A stretch of DNA of 64,000 nt. It comes from Ilex aquifolium. Lineage: Eukaryota > Streptophyta > Magnoliopsida > Aquifoliales > Aquifoliaceae. Below, piece after piece: positions 37,601 to 44,511 of this stretch (its first letter is position 1; each line of letters begins with the position of its first letter). Under the pieces are notes generated by a model. The model was not told the origin of the DNA. It searched no databases and saw only the letters and a program-made list of their open reading frames with translations. The stretch lies in NCBI GenBank assembly GCA_951799425.1, contig OX637403.1:23588811-23652810 (forward strand), in the 5' to 3' direction. The translations under genes and the position numbers were made by a program.

Positions 37601-40575
37601 GGTAACCCTTGAGAAATGAACTTCTGCAAACTCCGAAAAATACCCCTTTCAACCCCATTAGCTTGTAACACATATTTGCTCATAATAACAGAATGTCACA
37701 ATGAATCTTGCTTCAGAGGGAATCTCTAGAGCCATTTTTCCACCAAAGCTACATTCCTCTTCCCTAAATTTTCAATCAAAAGACCTCACTTATCTATTGT
37801 CTTAGTCACAATCTCCCAACAAATCAAGTGATCTTTCCTTCTATCACCCATTCTTTCCCATAAGAAATCCCTCTTCAACCCTTCTAATTTTCTAGCCACC
37901 ATACAAGGTATTTTAAAAACGCACATAAAATAGATCAGAATACTAGACAAAACAGATTGGATCACATTAATCTTCCCTTTCCCCCCTAAAGGTTTCCTTC
38001 CACCATCTCCCCCCCCCCCCCCCCCCCCCCAAACTTTCTCAATAACAAGATCCCAAAAAGTCCTAGACATTGGATTAACTCCTAACGGAAGACCTAGATA
38101 CTTTAATGGCCAACCACCAAAAGAGCACCCCAACTCCAGAGCCAACATTTTCATCTTCTATTGACTAGAATTTATGCCTACAATAATGCTCTTCTCCATA
38201 TTAACTTTGAGTCCCAAATTATACCAAACACCTTAACCACCACTTTCAAATTTCTTAATTTTTACTCGTCCCCCGAAGAATAAAAAAAGTATCATCCGCA
38301 AATTACAAATGAGAAACTAACTTTCCCAACCACAAACCCCTCAACCAAATTATACATCTCCGCTCTTTGCATTAACCTACTCAATCCATGAACAAAAAAA
38401 AGGGATAAAATCGTCTAATCCCTCTATATGCTTTAAATTTTCCCCTAGGTTTCGCATTCAACATAACCGAAAAAATCATCAACTCCAAACATCCCCTTAT
38501 CCATTTCCTCCGTCTCACCACAAAGCCCTTTGCTTCCAATACAAAATTGAGAACATTTCAATCCACATGGTTAGATGCTTTCTTGTAATCAATTTTCAAC
38601 ACAATACCCTCCTCCCTTTTGACTTTGTACTCCTCACAACCTCATTAGCATCAAGAGTAACAACCGTAACATGTCTTCCCTCTTTTAAACTTGTATCACT
38701 CAAAGCACTCTCTAAGGCTAGTAGGAGTACTACTGAAAGTTTTTAACTTCCTCTTCAATTTTTTTTATTCTAATACTCCGAATGAAAGCTCCAATCACAG
38801 GTATAAGAGCTATTTTTTTCCCTAGAATAACGAGTCCATCTACTAATAAGTAAACTAATCTATTTAAGATGGCTTGTGAGGCTTGGTTTTGTCCTTTGAC
38901 AATAAAAAAGTAGTTGCATTTTAAGTTTTTAGGGCAATGGGAAAAATAAGGAAGCAGAGGTACTTTGGAAGTGTGCGTTGATGGATATTCTTTGGAGCCT
39001 TTGGATGAAGCGGAATGCAAGATTTTCAATTATCCTTATCTTCTTTCGGAGCTAGTGTGGGAAAAAAATTTGTTTATTGCTTCATTTTGGACTAAAGCTA
39101 TGGGTAGTTTCAGAGGGTCACCTTTATTGAATTTAGAGTTGGCAGGCAATTCTTCATTAGTTTTCCCTTCTTCTCTTTTGATTTATATTTTACTCTTATT
39201 AGAGAACATTTTGTTCTCAACACTATATTTTGTTCTAAACTCTTTTCTCTAATAAAATTCTTCGTTTATTAACAAAATGTGGGCACAACCCAAATATTAG
39301 GAAAATATACAAGAGTACCTCCAAATATATTATATATACCGGAAAACACAATGATGTCCATTCCCCCATTTCTCTTCCCGACAGCTTTTTCTTTATTCTT
39401 GGGCCCTTGGCATCTATTCTCTCATTCCTTCCTCGGTTCTTCTTCTTATTCTTCTCATAGGATTGGTAGGCATATGAACACCTTGTCCATGTACTCTCCT
39501 AAATTCCCCTTTTCAATTTCTCTCTCAATTTTCTATTATATATCATCCTCTCATATCCTTATTACTTTCTCTTTCAACCAATCTTCCTAGTTCTTTCCCT
39601 ATCTTCCTTTCTACTTATTTTTAAAATCCTATAGGAAATTTATGCTTTTCTTATATTAATGATTGGACAACCTACAACAGGTCACTTCCATACATTAAGT
39701 GATTACATAATGAGACAATCCAAATCTACCAACAGAAAACCTTATAAGAAACCATGTCAATAAGCCACAACCAAGCACTAAGTCGAATACGCCAATGTCC
39801 ACCAGCATCTCTGAAGTTAAGTTTTTCTAGCTTGGCAACATAACACCAACTCACTACAATACAAATGCCCCAAGTCCATACGCTTGGAAAATTTTCCTCA
39901 AAATCCTCAACTAGACCTACGTTATCCCAATGGTAAAAAAGAATACAACATATAGAGTCTTGTCACCCTATGACAAAGCCTCTATAGCATTTTGAAGCAA
40001 GTTGGAAAGCATTCCTTCTCTACATACTAAATGCCCCTCCGAGCTCCAGATGTCCTCAACTAACCAGCATTTAATAAACAATTCTCCCAAAAGATAAGGC
40101 TTCTTATAGCTCCAAAGTTCCTTCACAACTTTGTCCAAAAACAGATGAAATATATACATATCCATCGTCCATGGGCTATAAGCGTCCATGCCAAGTTCCA
40201 AAATCATTTTTTCCAATTCAAATCTCAAAAACAGTAAGTAATTCCACTCCATACTAAAGAATTCCGCAAAAAAAAAACATATAAATTAAGATGTTACTAG
40301 AGTAACTAAAGCTCCAATTCAGCACTAACCTAGTCTGTTAGATAAAATTTACAATCCTATATGAAGGAAAAGTTCTATTCTAGATAAAAAGTCAATAATC
40401 AACATATTGATCAAGATTACGAACAAGTGAATCTTAAAATGAAAAAAAAAATGTTCGGATAGAAAAGAAAATACCCAGGATCGCGATTTAACATGTCACA
40501 GATCTCGATGTTCATGGCCCAATCTGGCCCGATTAGCATGTCGCTCGTGGCCCTTTCCACCATAGAATTCACCAT
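12976..40575 (-). CDS. TOL: TOM1-like (TOL) VHS-GAT ubiquitin receptor, 10 exons, intact
   Basis: Ten exons (40475-40575, 29544-29622, 20109-20207, 19890-20003, 19518-19678, 17301-17382, 16752-16837, 15645-15836, 13925-14382, 12976-13613) all have GT/AG borders. They join in phase to 2010 nt, giving 669 aa, close to the length I recall for plant TOL6-like proteins. The VHS domain is about aa 6-133 ([60 protein letters not shown]). The GAT domain is about aa 185-270 ([38 protein letters not shown]). A Gln/Pro-rich tail carries DLLSGDD (339-345), a clathrin-box-like LLDMF (377-381), a Tyr-Gly run and the conserved end [15 protein letters not shown]. By family knowledge, TOLs bind ubiquitinated membrane cargo and act as the ESCRT-0-like entry step of endosomal sorting in plants. 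Introns 1 and 2 (10852 and 9336 bp) are swollen by transposons, yet no coding break is seen. Confidence 0.93.
13925..14382 (-). CDS. TOL: TOL exon 9 (Pro/Gln-rich tail)
   Basis: 458 nt. The acceptor GGAGGCAG (ending at 14383) was chosen because it is the one that keeps phase with exon 8 ([11 protein letters not shown]). The reading frame itself stays open further upstream to 14528. The exon contains [22 protein letters not shown] and NALALLDMF. The donor is GTACAT. Confidence 0.85.
15645..15836 (-). CDS. TOL: TOL exon 8 (GAT end)
   Basis: 192 nt: one base completing Ser, then [40 protein letters not shown] and a tail ending KQSGS plus two bases. The acceptor is TGTTCAG and the donor GTAATT. 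It holds the third GAT helix. Confidence 0.92.
15996..16080. mobile_element. 85-bp miniature inverted-repeat element in TOL intron 7
   Basis: A perfect 12-bp inverted pair, GGGCAGTCCAAT and ATTGGACTGCCC, encloses only about 60 bp, including ggggccctaagcggctgcct. The right half resembles the end of a larger element, so it is probably an internal-deletion derivative. No target duplication was recognised. Confidence 0.55.
16752..16837 (-). CDS. TOL: TOL exon 7 (GAT)
   Basis: 86 nt: [20 protein letters not shown] then VVHLVNST plus two bases. The acceptor is TGGCAG and the donor GTAAGG. Confidence 0.92.
17301..17382 (-). CDS. TOL: TOL exon 6 (GAT start)
   Basis: 82 nt: one base completing Ser, then [20 protein letters not shown] and LDPVNKE. 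The acceptor is TGCCAG and the donor GTACAT. This is the first GAT helix. Confidence 0.92.
19518..19678 (-). CDS. TOL: TOL exon 5 (VHS-GAT linker)
   Basis: 161 nt: [20 protein letters not shown], then a Thr/Pro/Glu-rich linker ending EPEFPTL plus two bases. The acceptor is TTACAG and the donor GTAAAT. Confidence 0.92.
19890..20003 (-). CDS. TOL: TOL exon 4 (VHS end)
   Basis: 114 nt, phase 0: [20 protein letters not shown] then [18 protein letters not shown]. The acceptor is TTGTAG and the donor GTAAGT. Confidence 0.93.
20109..20207 (-). CDS. TOL: TOL exon 3 (VHS)
   Basis: 99 nt, phase 0: [20 protein letters not shown] then [13 protein letters not shown]. The acceptor is TTTTAG and the donor GTCAGC. 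Confidence 0.93.
20532..20871. mobile_element. 340-bp hAT-like element in TOL intron 2
   Basis: Exact 8-bp duplications ATCGACAT flank it (20524-20531 and 20872-20879). The ends are inverted with mismatches: CAAAAATCAAAATATCGTTT on the left and CAACGATGAAAATATTGTTT reading in from the right. The interior repeats words such as gaaacattt, aaaacatttc and cgaaac. It has no coding capacity. Confidence 0.75.
21546..21742 (-). repeat. Copia 3' LTR
   Basis: 197 bp. On the minus strand it begins TGTTAAAGTTCTTAG and ends ATTTCAACT. The target duplication places the boundary after CAACT, not at the inner CA, so the 3' end is not the canonical CA. Confidence 0.85.
21750..23276 (-). pseudogene. Copia reverse transcriptase and RNase H, pseudogene
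   Basis: Reading the minus strand from about 23276: [20 protein letters not shown], then [20 protein letters not shown], the catalytic [10 protein letters not shown] near 22650-22680 and [20 protein letters not shown]. The RNase H segment follows with [28 protein letters not shown] and [12 protein letters not shown]. Stops and frameshifts separate the blocks (for example near 22340 and 22940). Confidence 0.88.
23571..24400 (-). pseudogene. Copia integrase, pseudogene
   Basis: The [20 protein letters not shown] and [10 protein letters not shown] blocks (about 23689-23790) are the integrase C-terminal region. Degraded core sequence lies upstream to about 24400, including [20 protein letters not shown]. 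Multiple frames are needed to read it. Confidence 0.75.
24798..25511. mobile_element. 714-bp hAT-like element nested in the copia element
   Basis: Exact 8-bp duplications TCCAAAAT flank it (24790-24797, 25512-25519). The inverted ends are TATAGTTGTCAAATCGCGAT and CATAGTTATCAAAAATATAC. Both ends are packed with gattcg/cgaatc words (for example 24811-24880 and 25360-25495). The middle is AT-rich and non-coding. Confidence 0.85.
25520..26400 (-). pseudogene. Copia gag with CCHC zinc knuckle, pseudogene
   Basis: The minus strand reads [20 protein letters not shown] then [13 protein letters not shown], a CX2CX4HX4C knuckle at about 25775-25815. UBN2-type gag sequence with stops extends to about 26400. 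In an intact element this nucleocapsid protein would package the RNA. Confidence 0.75.
27306..27500 (-). repeat. Copia 5' LTR
   Basis: 195 bp and colinear with the copy at 21546-21742. The initiator-Met primer site directly follows its inner end. It has the same CAACT terminus as the partner LTR. Confidence 0.85.
27665..28207. mobile_element. Possible degenerate MITE with GAGGC-type ends
   Basis: Loosely inverted ends AGTCTCCTGAGGCCA and GTCTCTTAGGCCAGT bracket a segment with gcttcg/aagcgc motifs near both ends. The flanks CCGAACCA and CCGATCGA are only similar and are offset, so this is a weak call. Confidence 0.35.
28208..29543. other. TOL intron 2, part near exon 2
   Basis: No gene or bounded element is recognised. 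Only short open frames without family features are present. Confidence 0.5.
29544..29622 (-). CDS. TOL: TOL exon 2 (VHS)
   Basis: 79 nt: one base completing Gly, then [20 protein letters not shown] and QLLALT. The acceptor is ACCAG and the donor GTAAGC. It is isolated by 10.9 kb from exon 1 and by 9.3 kb from exon 3. Confidence 0.93.
29846..30128 (+). mobile_element. TRIM (miniature LTR retrotransposon) in TOL intron 1
   Basis: Two 72-bp direct repeats (29846-29917, 30057-30128; about 81% identical by eye) begin TGTTRAARTATAAAYACTTA. The first is followed by a primer-site-like TGGTATTAGA, and the second is preceded by the purine run GGGAGAGG. The flanks GGGAT and AGGAT are a near-match 5-bp duplication. 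A T-run near 29931-29944 has split and duplicated the primer-site region. There is no coding capacity, as expected of a TRIM. Confidence 0.7.
30273..30298. repeat. TG microsatellite
   Basis: Near-perfect (TG)n run after a CT-rich stretch, in TOL intron 1. Confidence 0.9.
30644..30788 (-). repeat. Ty3 3' LTR
   Basis: On the minus strand it begins TGATAGGAATCAAATTG and ends in an AT microsatellite. It aligns with 36438-36544 over about 100 bp with roughly 13 differences by eye. Confidence 0.65.
31031..31674. mobile_element. 644-bp hAT-like element nested in the Ty3 element
   Basis: Exact 8-bp duplications GGAAAGGG flank it (31023-31030, 31675-31682). The ends are inverted: TAGGGGTGCAATTTGGGCGG and TAGGGGTGCAACTCGGGCGG. 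Both arms are full of aacccgaa/ttgggcttg words. A (GGGTTA)n run of about 27 bp lies at 31585-31611. No transposase is present. Confidence 0.88.
31683..35168 (-). pseudogene. Ty3 gag-pol, pseudogene
   Basis: Gag starts near 35149 ([17 protein letters not shown], then [20 protein letters not shown]). [18 protein letters not shown] knuckle lies near 34360-34400. The protease block [15 protein letters not shown] lies near 34100. RT begins at [20 protein letters not shown] (about 33580). RNase H is marked by [20 protein letters not shown] (about 33020). Integrase has [20 protein letters not shown] (about 32500) and the C-terminal [15 protein letters not shown] (about 31780). Many frameshifts and stops show it is dead. 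Confidence 0.85.
36438..36544 (-). repeat. Ty3 5' LTR, truncated
   Basis: The inner end (ATATATATACATCAA on the minus strand) abuts the primer site. The outer approximately 45 bp present in the other LTR are missing. Confidence 0.65.
36575..38725 (-). mobile_element. 5'-truncated LINE (L1-type) remnant
   Basis: Minus-strand reverse transcriptase sequence: VLKIDYKKA near 38590, SHLQFADDTFF with the catalytic FADD near 38290, [20 protein letters not shown] near 38090, [17 protein letters not shown] near 37950, [17 protein letters not shown] near 37550, and a C-terminal zinc-binding-like region near 36800-37100. The 3' end is AT-rich with an A-run (complement of 36571-36580). Stops and frameshifts occur throughout. 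It inserted at or beside the cut end of the Ty3 5' LTR. Confidence 0.85.
38009..38030. repeat. 22-bp poly-C tract
   Basis: An uninterrupted run of 22 C on the plus strand. On the minus strand it is a G-run inside the LINE reverse transcriptase, giving a Gly run. Confidence 0.9.
38940..39275 (+). mobile_element. LINE 3' fragment, opposite strand
   Basis: Plus-strand frames read [14 protein letters not shown] then [20 protein letters not shown], a typical LINE C-terminus. They end in CTCTAATAAAATTCTTCG, a common plant LINE 3' tail. It is head to head with the preceding LINE, and only the last few hundred bases are recognisable. Confidence 0.65.
39276..40474. other. TOL intron 1, part next to exon 1
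   Basis: No element boundaries are recognised. A minus-strand open frame at 39968-40252 (94 aa, [20 protein letters not shown]) has a protein-like composition. I could not assign it to a family, and it may be a relic exon of another gene or chance. Confidence 0.4.
40475..40575 (-). CDS. TOL: TOL exon 1 (start codon; VHS helix 1)
   Basis: 101 nt from ATG at 40575 encode [20 protein letters not shown] and on to NRDP plus two bases. The donor is GGGTATTTTC. The frame completes with exon 2 to give [11 protein letters not shown], a conserved VHS stretch, which ties this distant exon to the rest. Confidence 0.93.
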
Positions 40576-41124
40576 GTTTGCTCCAAGTTCAACCCTATAA
40601 ACGATCGAAAATCAATCGGTATCTGAAGTCCGGTTCACTTTTCAGGCAAGATCAATAAAATTTCCGACCGCCGTCAAATACTCATAGATCAAATTCAGAG
40701 CAGTAAATTTGAAAAAATTATAATGAAAAATGGATCGAACAGTCCTCAAAACATATTAACCTCTCTCTCTCTCCCCCCTCAACCGATTGGACTCTCCACT
40801 ATAGGTCTATAGCCAATACTTTCTCCCTCTATATCGCATCTTTCTCTCTCTATATCCCATCTTTCTCTCTCTATATCTATTGATTTGCTCTGTGATCGCT
40901 ATTTTCATCTTTTTTTTTCTGTTTTTAGGGATGGAAATTATTTTAAAATATAAGAAAAAAGGAACAAAATGTGGAAAGTTTACCAACAACAAGCTGACAC
41001 GTGTAAGTTTACCAACTACAAGAGGTGAATGGTGGTTATTTTTTTCAGGGACATTGGTATATAATTCCTGAATAAACTGCCCTTGGAAGACAGTCGCATA
41101 ACTTAAAGGTGGAGCTCTATCAAA
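40576..41124 (-). promoter_or_regulatory. 5' leader and proximal promoter of the TOL gene (inferred)
   Basis: The stretch lies directly upstream of the TOL ATG. It contains CT runs on the plus strand (GA on the transcript strand; 40763-40782) and a 21-bp tandem repeat (TATATCNCATCTTTCTCTCTC) at 40830-40871 with a partial third copy. No firm TATA box or start site can be chosen by eye. A hAT-like element bounds it at 41125. Confidence 0.45.
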
Positions 41125-42365
41125 CATGGTTCAAAGTATCGGCCGAGTCTGAGTCAACTCGGCCGAGTCGTATCTGTCTTAGCAGGTGCCGATCAGATAA
41201 CGATACACGTTACACCAATATGACAAGATTCAACTGAATCGGTCCTGACTCGGTTATAACTCGGTGGTATCAGTCCAACTCGGAGCTAAATCAGTTGGAC
41301 TCGGCCAAGTCGAACCGAGTCAGACTGCAATGGTGCAACCAAAGCTGGAAAATCTGAGCAGCAAAAACCCTAAAAAAAAGAGTAAGGAAGAAGAAAATGG
41401 ACGAGACTCACTTGCATATTTATGGGTTAGGTTGAATTCATAACAAAATAAGCAAATGAAAAGGGGATTGATAAGAAATAAAACAAAAAACCAAATGCCA
41501 ATTAGTTAAAAACCCACAAAAATTCATCAGCTTTTCAAAATTGAAACCCTAAATCAGTGACAAAAAAAATCCTCCAGCCCCAAATCACACCTTTTTGGAA
41601 TTATAAGAACAAAAGAAGAAGAACATAAAGTGTATGTAATAAAAACCTGCAAATCTTTATCTTCTTCTTCTACTTCTTGTCGCACTTTAGGAGCAGAGCT
41701 AGAGCACCCAACATCATCTCTTCTTCTCCAGTAGAACGACGGTTCTCTTTGCCTTCACGAATCACGATCGGCTCGCACTCTACAGTAGTTGCCCCCCCTC
41801 TCTCTTCGCGTTCGACGAAATGAAAGTGTTGGACTGTTGGGCACCTGCTTATAAATCGCATGATTAGATTGCATGATTATTATAATCTTATAATTTTATA
41901 ATTTTAATTATTACAAAATTAGATTGCATGATTATTATATATGTAAATATATAAACTAAAATTTCTTTAAATTCTTATACATAATTTTTTTTTTATAAAC
42001 ACACATAAATCAAATTGATTTTTTTTTTTTGGGTATTTTTCATGTGTTGTTTAATTATAAAATGCAGCGATGATTATAGGTCGGTATTTTTTTAAATGTT
42101 TAATTGAATGTCATAAAGATAAATATTTTCGGTAGCACCCTTATAATTTATTTTTACTATGTTTAATGTCTTAGATTATGTATTTTGGCATATGATCTAT
42201 GGATGATGTTTTTTACATTTTTAAATATTTTTCATAATTTTTTAGAATTTTTTGAGCTTTCTATCTAGTATTTTGAACGTATCAGTCGAAACCGTGCCGA
42301 GACGCCGTGACCCAATTGTATCAGTGCCCCCGAGTCGATAACCGATACCGCAACTTTGAACTATG
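41125..42365. mobile_element. 1241-bp hAT-like element upstream of TOL
   Basis: 8-bp duplications CTATCAAA (41117-41124) and CTATCAGA (42366-42373) differ at one base. The inverted ends are CATGGTTCAAAGTATCGGCC and CATAGTTCAAAGTTGCGGTA. The left arm is full of actcgg/ccgagt words (41140-41330), and the right arm has gagtcgataaccgatacc. No transposase was seen. It lies about 550 bp upstream of the TOL start codon. Confidence 0.82.
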
Positions 42366-42373
42366 CTATCAGA

Positions 42374-43632
42374 CCAACGATTTTGCTGATATTGAGATAA
42401 CATATGCCCTTTACAGTTGTTTATTCGATAATCTATTGACTGGGTGTGTGTTAATGTACTTTGCGTTCTTTCAGTGATTCTTATTGTGTCATATTAGAAA
42501 TTTTAATTTTCAATAGATCAATCTACATCAAGATATGATTTTCCTTTGGCAGCACACAAATGGAAGTGAATGTCAATAAATTAAAGCACCGATATTAATA
42601 AGATACACAGACATATTCCTTCAGGGATTGGAAGAATCTTAACAACAGAATTAGTCATCTAGATGTTTGATCAGAATGCTTTTACTATAGAGCAAATGAA
42701 AATTAAGGAAGACCACCTATACATTTCAGCACTCACATGGTCTCAAATCTTTTGATCTTTCAAACTTTTCAATTGAAATTGTTGTTTGTTTAAGCTGTAG
42801 GCATCGTGACTTCTGAACCGTAGTCCCAATAAATTTGTGGTGGAGAATGGAATTCAACAGGGGATTTTCCAAACTTGAAAAATCATGTTAGAACAACACG
42901 TTAGGAAGATGAAGGGCACACTTTAGGAATATAAAGTGATGTGTGTGATTCTATTCTATTGGGTTGCTCTTACTGCAGAGAAAAAGTGCATAAAGAAAGC
43001 TTATGCAATTATCGAGCTCATGACATGCAATCTTTTGGTTTTTCAAAATTTATAATGAAAATTGCTGGTTATTTTAGTTGGAGGCACTGATAATTATGAA
43101 TTATAGCTCCTTTAAATTGAGGGAGAATGAGCTACCTAAGTATGATGATTGGCTGAGCTAGAAAAATCTATTTAGAACACTTCCATTTTTGTTATTTTCT
43201 TATCTTACGTATCTCCCTCACAAGTCCTCTTGATTTTGATGTGAGGACCTAACAGTTCAGAGAGAGAGAAAGACTTTTGAAGATCCCAAATATCTATGTG
43301 TGTACATATATTGCCATGCAAAGCTTACTTGCTTTCCTACTCCATGCTTGGACTTTTAAAGTATAACATAAATTAGGCTTGTAATTGAATCGAATTTCCA
43401 GTTAGTGCAAATTGAGTTTGGATTATAGATGTCTTGCTTTATAGGCTTATTGAGTATCATTTTTAATTTTGCAATCTTTACTTAATTGTCTGTCCTTTTC
43501 AATTGTTTGTTGGACCAAACACACTCTCACAATCCTTTGTTTGCTTATTATTATGTGACTTCCTACAGTGACACTTTGTTTAAGAGCAGTATTGTCTTCC
43601 CTCAACTTTTTATGTTAATTCTTTTTCTGTAG
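42374..43632. other. Intergenic or relic intron before the ORC1 pseudogene
   Basis: No exon is recognised. The segment ends in a good acceptor (TTTTTCTGTAG) before the first ORC1 exon. The PHD finger and first half of the BAH domain of ORC1 should lie upstream but are not found here. Confidence 0.45.
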
Positions 43633-44511
43633 ATGGAGTCTCTTAGAAGACATTGTTCTGTTAAGAATCCCAAAGAATTTGCCAAGGAAAGCAATGGTGA
43701 TGATGTTTATTTATGTGAATATGAATATGACATACATTGGCATACTTTCAAGTGTATTGTAGAGATTGACATTTGTGAAGGGGTAAGCTCTCATAAAATT
43801 AAGGGCATTTGGGGGAAGGAAGTCATTGTCATTTGCTTGTAATCTATATTCTCACTCTCATTTGGTAGGATGATGAAGAAGCTGACAATGATGAAGATTG
43901 GAGTTCTTGCAAGGATTCTGACTCTGAAACAGAAAACATGGAACAAGAAGAGAAACGCAGGAATTTAGTCGCTGGAGAATTCCCCACACATCAGTTGGCT
44001 GCAGTATAGGCTTTTCCTTTATTAGAATATGTGGTTAATAGTTTGGTGGTTGTTTGAAGAAGAGGTCTAACCATTTTTTAACACTACAAAACTCGCGAAA
44101 GGGGCAAATCTTTGGACTTCAAAAAATAGGGACAAAGAAAATCCCGGAACATGTGAGAAGCCACAAGCAGACTGAACTTGAAAAGGCAAAAGCAACGCTA
44201 TTATTGTCAACTTTACCCAAATTTCTTCCTTGTAGAAATGAGTACGCTTTACTTGAAAAGTATAATTCAGGATTTTTTGTGTTCACCGTCTAATAGGGGC
44301 ATGTTCTGTTATGTAGAGAAACGGAAGAGATAACTGCATTTATAAAAGGTGCCATATGTGATGATCAATGTCTTGGACGATGTCTATACATTCATGGAGT
44401 TCCTGGTACTGGCAAGGTAGAATTTATCAGCTGTGAAATATAACCTTTGGAGTTGGATAAACAGGGTATAGCCGTATAGGTCATTTCTTGATATTTTAGT
44501 TGGTTAAATGT

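Noticed and set aside
40807..41127. Minus-strand 106-aa frame upstream of TOL as a gene
   Set aside because: Its composition comes from the CT repeat and 21-bp minisatellite of the TOL leader, and it has no family features.
43633..43842. Small independent gene starting at ATG 43633
   Set aside because: The ATG follows a strong splice acceptor and the peptide is the middle of the ORC1 BAH domain, so it is an internal exon.
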